64,000 bases of DNA from Maylandia zebra (taxonomy: Eukaryota; Chordata; Actinopteri; Cichliformes; Cichlidae). Location of the stretch: positions 6,640,844-6,704,843 of the forward strand of contig NC_135178.1 of NCBI RefSeq assembly GCF_041146795.1, in the 5' to 3' direction. The stretch's first letter is position 1, and every line of letters begins with the position of its first letter. The position numbers were made by a program, and so were the translations under genes. The notes under the pieces are model-generated. The model did not search any database, was not told the origin of the DNA, and saw only the letters and a list, made by a program, of their open reading frames with translations. Positions 13,801 to 28,100 of this stretch are shown here, in pieces.

Positions 13801-16800
13801 ACTACACTGAAATCAATCTTTAAGTTTTTATGAGGACATTATGCAGGTGTTTTATCTAAACGTGTTTTCTTGCTGAGGTTTGCTGAGGACATTTGTTTAG
13901 TTATTGTGGATGACCTTCCATACTTATAGCTGGAAGTATCATTGATATCTTTAATAGGCACAATGCAGCAGCTCATGCTGTCATTACCCCAGGTCACCTG
14001 CACAAGACGCATGTAGTGTTAGCCTGCACAAAAAGATCTTTTCTTCCAAGTTATTAGAGCCTGAGCATTCACATTGCGAAGGCTCTATTGTATCTGCTCC
14101 ATTTATTTAATATCAGTCCTCCCTTAGAGTACACGATTTGCATACGAGCTCCAACCAGGATGCTCTTTGGCACTGTGTGATCACGTAGAAACCAAAGCAA
14201 ACTCTCACATTGTACCATTTGTACTTTTTTACCATTTGCTGCTCCAAAAGAGCCAGTGTGAATTACTTGTAAGTTTGTTGTCAACAGACACTAAATATCT
14301 TGTTTGAGGTGAGCCAAGCCTCGCGTATACTCAGAATTCAACATAAACTCTAGTTTTGGCACTGGGTTCAGTCCTTACTCCTTTTCCCCATGTATGCATG
14401 CTCATGAAGATGATTCATAAAGCCCCTGGATACATGAAAATTATCAACTTGCATGGACATGTTTGCATTGTGGCAGATGTATAGCAGAACAAGTCAGGCT
14501 GGTGGTTTGCATTTGTCTACTCATGTTGTTCTGAGTCTTTCCAATACTTCAGCCAGCTTACTGAAGAAATTAGAAAGGCTTTGAGAAGTGATGGTTGATC
14601 TGCTCATCTGCTCTGTTATATGCTCTTCATCATCCAACCAATGACAAGGAGTCAGTGGTTGAATGATTTTGACCACTGCCAAGATGGGCATGCTTCTTCT
14701 TGACTTGTGGGATTTAACGATTAGAACGATTTGGTCATGAAACAGTGGAGTAAAACGAGCACGCTTGCCTTGTGGTGTCAGGCGTGTTTTGAGATCATGT
14801 TGCAAAGTTTCCTCACACTATAATCAGACAGGATGAGAGAAACAACACCTCTACACTGAGTTTCTCATGTGTGCCCAAGTCTATCTTTTCCTGCAGGTTG
14901 AGGAATAAGCACTGATGAACCACATTATTAGGTACACCTGTTCAAACTCCTGTTAATGCAAATATTCAGTGTGCCAACGATGCTAATGTATTAGCTGCTT
15001 AACCATAGCATAGTTGTGCCAGGCTGACTGGTCAGAGGTTACAGTTTACACAGCAAAGCTTAAAATCTGATATATTGTCTAATGGTTTGGGTTTTTTCCC
15101 GGGACATGAAACATAAAAAGATTTTTCTACTATGTGTTACGTGTAATTATTTAGCAGTCCTCACTTAATTAGTGAATTAATTACATCTACAGCAGTGTTT
15201 CCCAACCACTGTGCTGCGGCAAATAGGATTGCCGTGAGAAATGATCAGGTGTGCTGTGGAAGATTATCTGGTTCCACCTGATTAGTACACCGAGCGGCTG
15301 GTGTGAGTCACGGGCAGAACAACTACAATGTCTTCCACTAGAGGGCAGTACAACGACCTGCTCTAATTAATCGGTTGCCAACTGCCAGTAAAACAGAAGA
15401 AGAAGAAGAAGACAAAGAAGAAATTGCATAAAGTCACACTGTGAGTGAGACAACGCAGCGTGTAATAGCAATAAATAAATATTTGAAAAGAAAAAGTAGT
15501 CATTCTGACCTGGTCCTGGAGAAAATTCAGACCCAGATGAAGGCCCTAGCATGAGTAGTGGTCAGATGAAAGCAAAAAAGGTATACTGGGGACAAAGCAA
15601 GCCAATTCCACTATCCCTGGTGCGCAGGGAAAAATGATCAATATGCTTTTTGTGACATTTTTGTTTGGTGGTGTGCCATGTGATTTTTCTAATGTGAAAT
15701 ATGTGCTGTGGCTCCAAAAGGTTGAGAAACACTGATCTACAGCAGTGGCACCCAAGCATTTTAGCACCACGGACCAGTTTATGTCCGATAATATTTTCAC
15801 GGACCGGACTTTAAGGCGTTGCGGATAAATACCACAACAAAAAAACAAAACAAAACAAAAAAAAACGGTACCGGTACCGAAAAACAAAGATTTCTTCATA
15901 ACACACGGGCAAAGACCCAGGGAAACAGAGTTAACGATAAATATGATTTAAAAAAATTAATAAATAACGTTAAAAACCCTGAAAACCATACATTTCACAC
16001 CCGAGCCTCAACTCTTGCAGCCCGGTAATAAACGACTCACGGACCAGTGGTTGGGGACCGCTGATCTACAGTATATCTGTCTCAACTTTCTGTTGTATTC
16101 CTGCTGTTTCAAAAATGATACAAACAGGAACGCTGCACAGTGCCCTCTGGTGGACAAAGTATGAAAAACCAACATTCATAACATGGTTGAAGGGTGTTTC
16201 TCCCATCTTGTCCTTACAACCTTTCATAAAGAGTTGTAAATGAGTTTAAAGAAGGGTGGAGTTTTCTGCTCTACACACTGTGGGCCTCTTGTTACTTGCT
16301 AGTTAAACTTCCTTTAAACACCACAGTAGCTGAGGTATTGTTGCTGATCCCTGATCCATCCCTGTATGAACACAGTATGCCCACCTTCTGATGGCTGCTT
16401 CCCACACATTAACATGTCATGTTTCAAAGCTCAGATCATCCTAAATTCGTTTTCTTGAATATGACACTGATTTCACTGTACCCAAATGGCCTCCACAGTC
16501 GCAGATCTCAATCGAATAGAGTAACTATGGGAATGCAGGAGAACAGAACTTTGCATTACAGATATGTAGCCGGGAAATCTGGAGAAACCGTGATGATATC
16601 ACGGGAGTGCAGACCAAAATGTTTCCTGACGATTGCTGAATCTATGCCATCAAGAATTAAGTTCTGAAAGCAAAAGGACGTCCAAACTAGTACTACTAAG
16701 GTGTGCCTAACACAGTGGCAAGCCAGTGAATGTAACTGCAGCTACACTTAATTAGCACTGTTTCAATACCTTTCCAAATGTTCAAGTGTTTATAAATTTG

Positions 16801-19800
16801 GATAATTACCCCTCTTTTCTTGATGGATTTTCTCAGAAGGCTGACCACGTCCTGTCCTTCCACCCCACTTGACCTGAAGCCTTTAGTCCAAGACATCAAA
16901 ACAGCCTGCAGATGGAAAAAAACAACAACAGGACAAGTCAATTAAAAAATAATTTCATGATATATTGCTCAGAGTTGTTACACACCTCATCAACTCACAG
17001 AATGCTTGAGTGAATCAACCAAGTGATTTACAAATCACCTAAAATCTGAAACATACTTCACCGCTGGCTGTAAGAGTCCCCGACTCAGGTGGCAACGCAC
17101 ACTGTGTTAATAATAACTGAACCTGACAACGACTAAATGCTAACTCTTCCCTGTAAAATATGGACATTTAAAACAGCAAAGTAAATAAACAGCCGGTGGT
17201 AATTATTCTATAAATCAAAGATAAACATTTATCTTTTTATAAAGTTCCACAACACAGCCTGGTCTGGGACATGAAAGCTGCTCATTCTAACCAGCATTCA
17301 TTCAGAGAAAAATTAATGAGTATTATCAATAAGAAATTTCAAGCTGGAAGGATTATATTCAGCCCAGAGAGAGTCCACCATGAAGACTTTTAAAATATGT
17401 TCACAGTCCAAGCTGATGATGGATCAGTTTGATTTGTGTTGAGGTCATGTGTGAACATGACAGTGAACATGTTACCTCAGGTGACACATTCAGTGCAGGG
17501 CTGTGTGCATCACAGGCAAAAGGAGACTGTGACCTTTCTATTGATGGCATGATTTCAGATTTTGAACTCAGCACAACACTGTGAAACTTCGTGTTTCCCA
17601 TTTATTTTTTTATCTGTTAGTCATCAAGTACAAACTACAGACGAATACGAAACAGGAAAGGTCACTCAGCAACTGGCAGCTAGTAATAGAAAAAAAGCCA
17701 GAGTAATTATCTGCTAACTAATAATTTCTCTTTTAAAATGTATGAACTTTGTAAATCTTGTAAAAAAATAAATAAAATGAAATGAAAAACAGAAGACTGA
17801 ATGCCTCCTCTGTCTGCTGTAACCAGTTTTACTGCATATTTTTAAAACAGCCACAAAAACTTGTGACCATCTTCACTGTAAAAACAGGTTTGTACATTAA
17901 ATCTAAAATAATATAACAGACAGCATTAAAGTACCAAGTCTCAGCTGTAATATATGCAAAACTGTGTCTGAAAGTACTGGAGCAGTTTGGTCACTAAAAC
18001 CTTAGGAAGCTGCGTGTCGTTTCAACATATGTTTATGGACAAAGGTGCTCACCTGTGGGTTCAAGCTGAGTGAGTGTTGGATATTAGGCTGTGGTGGAGT
18101 TATCTGTCAATTTGAGAAGTGTAAAAAAAAAAAAAAAAAGTAAAAATGTGAAGAACAAATTGTCTAAAAAAATGTAAAAAAAAATATAAATAAATAAAAA
18201 CAAATAAAAACCAAGAAAAAAAAAGAAAAATCTACAAGAAACATCAGTTTGTGTCATCTGTTGCACAGGGGTGCACAGACAAAGTAGAAAATAGCAAAAA
18301 GCTGAGGAAGTCTTCTCCATGGTGGACAAAAAAAAACCAAAAAAAAAAAAAAACCTTTTGAGTACACGGGGGGAAAAAAGCTCCTGAAGATGTACACTTA
18401 GGGCCAATTTACAAAAACATCCACCCTCCATAAACCGAATTTCTACTGATGAATTAAAATGAGCTTCCTTTAAAAAGATGGAAAGAGAAAAAACTGAATT
18501 GAAGGGGGAAAAAGTCTCATAACCCAAACCATTATTTTAAGTATAGAAGTGGTTTTGGAAAAGCATAGGAGGTTGGCTGTATGTCAAATTAGAACTGTGA
18601 TATTGTCATTTATTGAATATTTCACTGCTGATGGAAGCAACAGGTAAAATGCACAATGACACAAAAGCATCGTGCGTGCTAAGAATCAGCTAGATTCTTT
18701 AAATATTATACAATTAAGCATTAAAAACATGTGGCCAGAGCAAACAAAGGGCTTTTTAGCATGATTGCTTTAAATTGCAGCACTTGCTGCTCAATTTAGA
18801 AACAAGGATGGAAACTCCAATATCAGTAAATGTTGAAGATGTTTGCAACTTATTGAGTGAAGTGAGCTGTCATAATAATGGCAAATGTGTTGTGTTAAAA
18901 CTGTTACATATATCACACAGCTGTTCCCTTACTTACACAAACTGAGACTTGGCACTTTAATGTAGTAAAATAAAGAAATAAATCAACAAGAACACAAAGA
19001 GCAAGTGTCCAGATACTCACAGACTGGACCGCATCACTTTTTGCACAGGAAAAGAAGAGTTAGAAAGAATGCCAACGTAATAACCCAAGAAAAACAGCAG
19101 TGTGATGAAGCCCTCACTGACTGCTGCAAGTAAAAGCTGACAGCAGAGGACCATTAGAGAAACTTCACGCTATTTTCAATACCCTGAAAGAACAAAAAAT
19201 AAAGGCCCAGTTCATGCAACAGCAGAGCAATGCTGCTCTCCGCATCCCCTTCTTCGTCCAGACAAGAAAGGTTATCAGATGACCAACCAAGCGTACAGAC
19301 AAGACGTTTCTAAAAACCAGATATCTCCCTGCTACAGATAGGAGCCACAGATCTGGAAAGGCAACACTTTAAAGGAGATATCTAGGGGTGACCGTGGCTC
19401 AGGGGATTGGGAAGTTCTGTAACCGGAAGGTTGCCGGTTCGAACCCCCTGCTCTCTGGTCGTTGTGGCCAGAGGGGCCGATGGCGCAATATGGCAGCCTC
19501 GCTTCTGTCAGTCTGCCCCAGGTGTGGCTAAAACTGTAGCTTGCCTCCACCAGTGTGTGAATGTGAGAGTGAATGAATAGTGGAATTGTAAAGCACTTTG
19601 GGTGCCTAGAAAAGCGCTATATAAATGCTAGATTTGGCACGATACCACTTTTTTATGTCCGATACCGATATCATAAATTTGGATATCTGCCGATACCGAT
19701 ATGAATCCGATATAGTGTGTTTTTTAATCATTTAAAACTTTTTTTTTATATCTTGCTGCTTTTTGTATAAGTTAATACTCAAGTTAAAAAAAACAAAACA

Positions 19801-22800
19801 AAAACACTAAAGCTATTCTGTTATACGTGTATGCAAAAAATACACTGCACCCAAAATATTTCATAGTTCAGCAAAACTGATCAATCTAATAAACTTAAAC
19901 CTACACCATCCTCCCTATTCTGGTATTTTAAAGAGTACTTAGCAGAAATATTAAGCAACCTAACCAATAGGGTTTTAAAACTCCCAGCAAAAAAAAAAAA
20001 AAAAAAAAAAAAGGGGAACCCACCTCATGATGCTTAATCGACGTAATCAACTTTAATTTGATGCAGTGTGAAAGAAAAAAAAATGCACAGAAATCAATTA
20101 TTTTTCAAGAATAATTAAATAGATTCAACATCTTTCTTCAACAGAATTGCAGACTGCACAGATGGTACCTTCCCAAAGGAAAAAGTACTATAGCTTACTA
20201 GGGTATATTAGACTTAACAGTTACTATATACAGTAATGGACTTCTATATATTTTACATCAAATTAAAACTTTGGGTGTAAGATTCAGATAATTATTTATT
20301 AAAAGCTAGACATTTTAAATGAGAATAAGAAAGAAAAGTATGTTTCTGTGCCCCCTTTTCCCTGTTCATGGCCTGTCGGCCCCCCTGGCTACACTTTGCT
20401 AGATCCGCCCCTGCACAGTTACCAGCAGTCAGCTACATAGAAAAAGATCCTCGAGTAGAAAGTAATATTAAATAAATCCTAACAACAGCTTATCAAGGTT
20501 AAGCGTGCTGCTGTTGTTCAGCCACTGGTTTCCTCTTTCTGGAGCGAAGTGGGCCAAAAACAAACAAGAGAGACGGACTCCGACAGAAAAGCCGATCAGC
20601 TGATCATTAATCAGTTTCACGATTGAAGTAGCAGCAAGAAGAGGCACTCGCTCCATATATCGGTTGTTTAGCTTAACGTGGGAATGCTTTACAAACATTC
20701 AGAGATGAACTTACACACTTGCTTTACTTCTCTGTGGGATAACTTCCTCGGAGATGAAATGCTGGTTTGGTAGGGAGGCTACAAATACACACAGCCGCTC
20801 TATCACGTGACCACACTGCTCAGATGTGCTACGGTTATGAGCCGAGTTACGCCGTGTTGCAAGTTTTGTGAGGTGCTTTTTTGATATTTAATGGATTGAT
20901 TACATTTTTTATTTCTCTCCGATATCCGATCCAGTAATTTACGTCAGTATCGGACCGATACGATACGTAATATTGGATCGGTCCATCTCTAATAAATGCA
21001 ATCCATTAATCCATTAATATATCTGCTACCATACTTTAGATATAAAGTATGGTAGCAGTTTGAACTTCTGAAGAGGTCAAAAACAAAAATCTGACTCATT
21101 CAGAAACAACTAAAATGCCAAACTTGAAATGGTAACAGTAATTGTGTTATTTTATCATTAATTTATTTTAAACAATTTCAACTCTTTATATATCTAAACA
21201 CAGAAAAAAAAGAGTTCTACTTAAACAGAAATACAAGAAAGAAATTAACTGAATTGAATCTTTATTGAAATCCATCCAAATCTGTGATTTGAGGGCAGAA
21301 CTTTTAAATCACTCACCTCATCCAACTTAGTCTGCTGGCAGGGAAACGAGAAGGTGAAGCCCAGAGGAAGCTTTTTGTCCTTCATGCCCATCTTGTCCAG
21401 ATAGTTAGCCAGACAAGCAGCTATGTGGTCAAAAAACTACAAGAGAAGAAAGGTCAATTTTCTTATTAACTGCAAGATAAAAAATTGCATCTTTAATTTT
21501 CCATACATGTGTGCATTGTTCATCCAACTAGCAATGCTGCTGGTGTAACGAACCATGTGATACATTATTACGAGTCCTGAAGCCGTTTAAATCCTACTAA
21601 CATCACTATACATCACTTCATCACATCTTTGCTATGGCAATTGTAAACAACATCTCAACTCAGGCATGCAATAAAGAAAGCTTTCAAAGGACTTTACAGT
21701 TCAACACCTTGAATTAAGTAGCTTGTAGAAGCACAAGTAGGAGCAATAAGCTGAAGTAATAGTTTCCTGTGTGACTTTATCAACATTTTTGTGGAGGAAT
21801 TTCGTCCCACTCTACTTTACATTGGCATTCCTTTATGCACAGCTCAAGACTACAGTTTGGTCCATTTCAAAACCTTGACTCTTTTTCAGGCATTTTGTTG
21901 GAAATTTCCAGCTGTTTGTGGGATCATTGTCCTGCTGCAAGTTTCAGCCGAGCTTTAGCTGTCAGACAGATGGCCTCACTTTTGACTCTTGAATACTTTG
22001 GTATACGGAGGAGTTCATGGCTAACTCAATGACTGGAAAGTGCCCAGGTCCTGTTGCTGCAAAACAAGCCCACATCAAGCCCAATGCTTGACGGTGGTAT
22101 AATGGTGTTATTGCTGATGTGTCTGGTTTTTGCCAAACGTGGCACTGTGTATTATGGCAGAACTTCTCCTTTTTTGTTTTCATCGGACCAAAGGACATTG
22201 CTACGCATTTACAAATACCTGCATGGAAAAGTTCTTAATCTGCACAAAAAATGGCTTAACACGCAAAACCACTGTGAGATTTTGACAAGTGAGCAACATC
22301 CAATTTTGCTCTTGCAACCATGTTAAACTCATTCTAATACAACAGCTTTGTGTTTGTTGCCTGCAGTCTGCATCATTTTAAAGACTTTTGTTCAAATTTC
22401 CTAAAGAAAAACACATCCATTCATTTGTTTGTACACATAGTTAGAGGCACTTTTAAATTTAATCATAAAGTACAAACAAATCCAGGTACAAGTATATTTA
22501 TAAACACCAGGTTTATTTATGATTTATCTACAGTTTTGTGCGAACACACATGAGTAAATATGTTTTATTGCTCCATGTTTGTTTTAAACAGAAGAGCTTT
22601 TCTACTGATAATCTTTCCAAAGAAGTCATACTTGTTCAGTCTTTTTCTAACTGTACTGACACAAACTTTAACATTTAACATGCTAAATGAGCCCTGCAGA
22701 GTCTGGCATGTAGCTCTTAATAAACAGTGGCATGAATCTGCTAGGAAACCCACTCCTGGGAAGATTGTGGCCCTGTGTTAACACACACCTGGTTCCTCCA

Positions 22801-25053
22801 CAGCAGAAAATTCTCAAAACTTCTGCTTTTATGGAGAAACAATTAAATAAGCACATTTGATTGGTTTGCAGTAATGCTCTCCTTTAATGCTCAGTAGTAT
22901 GATGTTAAATGCAAAGCAAAATTACACAACATTAAAATAAAACGCGAGGATTTTTTTGTCACTCTAAAGCAAACAAAGGATAATTATACATGCCTAACTG
23001 TTATTGCAATATTATTAAAATTTATAAACCAAGCATTTGATCTCTTTCATGCACTGAGTTCAGTTCAACAGTCTTAAAAGAGCGACACTGAGGTTGTTAA
23101 TTAGTGTGTTGTTTTGGTTTTCATGTTGAGCTACATCAGTGGTTCCCAAACTTTTTTGCTAGGCACCCCTTTGTTTTACAAGAAAAAATGGCTTTGGCTT
23201 AGAATGAAGTTGGTTTGGAAACATATTCAGCTATGCTTGATCTCCTGCTTTGCGTTTGTGTAGGCGCCCCGTGCTAGCACTGTCCAAGCGTTGTTTTTGT
23301 TTTTTTCTGCTGTGGCAAATGGGTGCAAGCCTTTGACCACAAACTTACTGCTCGGTGACATTCGTCTATCCTGGCCTGAAAGGAGACGCTACCGGTAGAC
23401 TGCAGTGAGAACTGCCAGCATCTGAGCCAGCCAGACTCTGTCTGTCTCTCTCATCATGGTCACCTAAATGCACAGTAATGGCAGGTTTTGTAATAAGGCA
23501 GATCGCGCTAACATAATATGCACTGTTAGTTGATTATTTACCTGCCGCATTAACGGGAGAGGACGTGCAAACGTTACCGCTGCTGTTGGGTTGAGATTCA
23601 CGAGTCGAGCGGAATTAAAAACACGACATTCATTTAAGGTCATCGCGTGTTTTGTGAGCAAATGCTTTTGCATATTCGTAGTGTTTTCTCCCTTAAATGA
23701 AATATCTACTTTGCAAGTATTGCAAGTTGCCCTGTTGTCAGCTGTTCTCGTAAAGTATAATCAAACTTTTGAGCGTTAGGCGCCGCGTTTCCTGCCAGGT
23801 AAATGACGCTCCGCAACGTGGTGACGTCATCCGGGGCGACTGGAATCGATAAGGGAATCGTTTGCAAAAATGGCAAACAATTCCAAGGAATTGAAACAGT
23901 GGGAACCAGTTCTCAACAAGAACCAGTTTTCAATACCCATCCCTAGTGGTGATATACAGTGGGGCAAAAAAGTATTTAGTCATTTTAAGTGGGGGAACTT
24001 GCAAAAGTATTCGGTGAGCATGTTCAATGTTAAAGGTCATGACAGCACTATTCGAAAAAGACTGAACAAATATGGCTTGCTTGGAAAGGTTGCCAGGAGA
24101 AACATCTCTCTGAAAAGAACATGTGAGCAAACATTAATTTGGCAGAGTTGCAAAGTCAAGGCCATTGCATCAACCATGAACTCCTCTGTATCCAAAAGTT
24201 TTCTAAAGTCAACTATAAGGTCATCTGTTAACTACTAGAGCTTGGTCACGGTTGGGTTCTGCAACAGAACAGTGATCCCAAACACAGCAGCATGTCTACA
24301 AGAGAACAGCTGAAAGAGAAAAGAATCAAGGTGTCCCAGTCAAAGTCCAGTCCTCAACCTTAAGAGAGCGGTTAAGAAATGAACGCCTGCAAAGAGTGGG
24401 CCTAAATTCCTCCACAATAATTTGAGAGACTGAAAAGTATTATTTTAAGTTATTAATTGGTGGTCCTATAAGTTACTGAATGATGCAGAGTGTGTAGTTT
24501 TGCACATGCTGCTTCTGCATTTTGGCTTTGAGCATAAATAATGACACAGTATAAAATCTCATGTGTAATTGTTCATCTGAGGTTGTATTTACCTCATTCT
24601 AGCACACTGTAGGGATCAGAGTTTATTTCATTAGAACTAAAAGACAGTCTTTTCTTTTTGCCTGTATAGATGTACTTCAAATAAACTAATGATAATTTAA
24701 TTGTCATTTTTGGGTTGATGAGGCCAATTTCTCCTGTCAATGTGCGTGCTTCGTTCTTCGTACATGGCTCGTAAACCTCAGCGATAGCAAAGCACACGGT
24801 AAAAGAAAAAACGTAAATTAGCCTTCCATAATGTGGAACGCGTCTTACCTCAGACCCGCTGCCTCTCATGATGTGTTCAGGAATGTCGTAAATCTGACTT
24901 TCCATCTCCACTTTTTGCTCGCCATTACCCATGACTTTGACCAGAAGCACTCGGAAGTTTGATCCACCAAGGTCGAGGGCCAGGAATTGTCCTTGTTCTT
25001 TTCAACAAAAGAATAAACCCAGAGTTACATACAGCACAACACTCACAATATTA

Positions 25054-25110
<57 letters not shown>

Positions 25111-28100
25111 TCCTCACTCCTCACCCTTGTAGTAGATACTCTCATGGTAAAGAGGATATATAGGATAAATTTGAACATGTTATGTGTGAATGAATTATCT
25201 AAATAGTTTTTGGTTTGAGATGAGAACATCTTGCCTCAAGACAAAATCCACTTTTTTCAAGGAACACATTTTCACTGGACACGTCATTTACACCAACTCT
25301 TTACAGTCTCATATGAACAGTAGAGCAGGGCGATATGACCAAAAGTATTTATCACGATATACATTTGAAAATTTGCGATAACGATATAACTGACGATATA
25401 ATTGACAATAGACAAAACACTTTACAACTCCACAACTTTATTAGTGCAAAAAACCCCATCAATGTATTTTCACTTAAACAAGCAGCTGTTTTTTATGTGC
25501 ATTAAAGTTATATAAAAATTTAACAGTGCAAATGCAAATTCCTTGCTGACAGTTTAACCAAAAGGCATTTCCAGTGGAAACTGGCCGACATATCCTCAGC
25601 ATAACCATGTATAATATCCACAAAACTTAAAAAGAGGTTATACACACACAACACGGTAATATTATGTTGAAGCACAGTACGCATCACTCCGCAAGGCTCC
25701 TGCCTACGATAGCCGTAATGCTCCAACAACCCATCAAGCGGTGCGGCTTCATAGCTTAGCAAAGTCGCACTAAAACATTTGACAGATTTTCGAGCGCCGT
25801 GTACATAAAATAGTTTCGAGGTCAGTAAACACAACCACAATTCATACATAAGGCACACGGGATTATAAGGCGCACTGTCGATTTTCAGAAAAATCAAAGG
25901 ATTGATTTTAAGTGCGCCGTATTTTCCAAAAAACACGGTAATAATGATGGCCCGCTAGCATGCGCTACCGAAAATAGTGCTTTGTTGTGTATTTGACGGA
26001 CGAAAGCTAAACCAGTTCCACACCACTGAAGTTGCAGCATTTTCACAAACCAATTCTGGTTCATCCGTTTCATTCAACGATCCACTTTTGCCTTCTCATT
26101 CTGTGTCGCCGCCATGTGCATATGTAAACAAAGGCACTGCGCATGCGCGTTTTACCCATATTCTATCCCGATATTTCATTTTCCTCTCGTTGCCCAAAAT
26201 TACACCGGTATTACCGTGAATGGTATGATATAGCCCAGCCTTAATGAACATTATCCTGTACGTGAAACGGGTATTACCTGTTCCGTCAGGAGTGGAGCGC
26301 ACAAATGTGGGCAGCATCTTGACAGCAGCGGTGGGGTTGGTGTCTCTACACAGGCCTTTGTCCATCTCTCGACGAAATCGTAGTGACACGTCCATCAAAG
26401 TCTTATCTGACAGCTGGAGGTTGTGAAGGTATTTGTCCACCTAGATAAATAAATAAGTAATTAATTAACAAAGTTAGTATTTCCTAAGTACTAGATTAGT
26501 CTGCATCAGAAAATATAACATGCATTACAGTCGTCCTTGGCAGGGTTCAAAAGGATAATTGCTTAATAGCATGTAGCTTCCTTTCAAGTGTTGAAAAAAA
26601 ACCAAAAAAAAAAACCCAAAAAAAACCACACAAACTCAAATAGAAACACAGAGTAAACAGCATCATCATGTTAAAGTTAAAAATAAATGCCAAATGACTT
26701 CTTCTAGTTTCCCCAACTGGTAACTGAAGACGTTGACATTGTGTAGCTTGATATTTAAAACTCCCAACGCAAGGTGTGCTCCAGCTGCTTCAATACGTGA
26801 CTGTTAGACTCTTTGTTCTTCACTTCTATACATTTTGTATAGAAGATGTTACTTTTTGCACCAAACTTGTGTCCATACTGTGGTATCCTACACCTGAGGG
26901 CATGGAAGTGAGCCAGACCAGTGAAAGGCCCCTTCTGTCAGTGTGTAGTTTAACTTTACACTCACTTAATCCATGAGATGGGAAAATATAAGAAAAAGAA
27001 GTGTAATTTCAACATGTCTCAGTTTCTCTACGTGATTAAGTACTGCTGCTGCATTAAATGAAAGAAATCTGTCACCAGAACTAATACTGGGCTTAAAGTG
27101 GAAGAAATTTGCCCACACTGTCCTGTAGTTATAATGCAGAATGTTTTTGTTAATTCACATAAAATGTCCTGTTGTATTCATTTATTTTACTGTGGACATA
27201 TTAAAAAAAAAAAAAAGACTTCTAAAAGAACTGGAACTTTCCTGTCATTTAACAGTTTCTACTATTACTTTATTACTTCCGTGTAGCATGAATGTCCACG
27301 GGGGAGGTCTTTATGGGTGGGACAAACAGTGAAAATTATGAGAACAGCTAAAAGTCCAAAATCCTTCAAATTTTCCAAAACCATCTAGTGGGCCGCACTG
27401 GAGTCTTTACCAGGCCAATTCTGCCCCCCAGGTCTTATGTTTGACACCCCGCCTAAGACGTCCCAACAAAGAAAGAAATTAAAATTATTCTGAAAATCCT
27501 TACAAGATTTTGTAGGCAAACTTAACAGTCTGGAGCAAGGCTAAAGCAAGAAGGTAACAAAAAATTTCACGTATTGTTCAAGATTTGAGAGAAAAAACAG
27601 CTATAACAGAAATTAATGAAAATAAGCCCATTTCAACAACTCAACTCTGGTACTAGGTCACCGTGGTCCTCGGGTTGGACCGTGTATCTAGGGAACACAA
27701 TGGATTGAATGTTGTAGTCCTTGTACATCAGTACTATGAAAGTGGAAATTACACTTTCTGAAAGGAAGAGACTAAGATTCGGCAGGAAAATAGGCTGATA
27801 CCACACACAGACACACACACACACACACACACACAGTGATATTACATAAGTACATAGTACATAAAAATACACCTGCAGATTCTTCACATGGCTTATATAA
27901 CGCGTCTCTGTTCCAGTGAGTTAAAAGAGCAAATTTCTCAATGAATATGGCATTTTCTCTTATTAATAAAGTATAATGCATGTACTGCATGTAACCCAGA
28001 TCTCTCCAATACCTAATTAAAAAAAAAAAAAAAAAAAAAGGACACTTTTGTTAAAAATAGATTTTCTTTTTTCAGTGCGAGGGTCTTTCTCAGTATTATC

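Larger units (their letters stand above)
14918..16726 (+). mobile_element. Tc1/mariner-type element split by two hAT insertions
   Basis: The left end carries TTATTAGGTACACCTG (about 14928) and the right end AAGGTGTGCCTAACACAGTGG (about 16700), degenerate inverted repeats of a well-known fish element. Transposase remains on the plus strand are readable around 16380-16670, for example WPPQS-like text then an ending near LRIKF. The middle has been lost or replaced, and two hAT MITEs lie inside. Confidence 0.65.

Noticed and set aside
18084..18527. 147-codon Phe/Leu-rich frame on the minus strand
   Set aside because: Produced by several A runs on the plus strand; low complexity and no splice or domain support.
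19420..19460. Possible tRNA gene (GGTTCGAACCCC)
   Set aside because: Only the internal promoter boxes are tRNA-like; no cloverleaf with paired acceptor stem. It is the head of a SINE.
25002..25229. Tyr-Ile repeat proteins on both strands
   Set aside because: Translations of the AT microsatellite.
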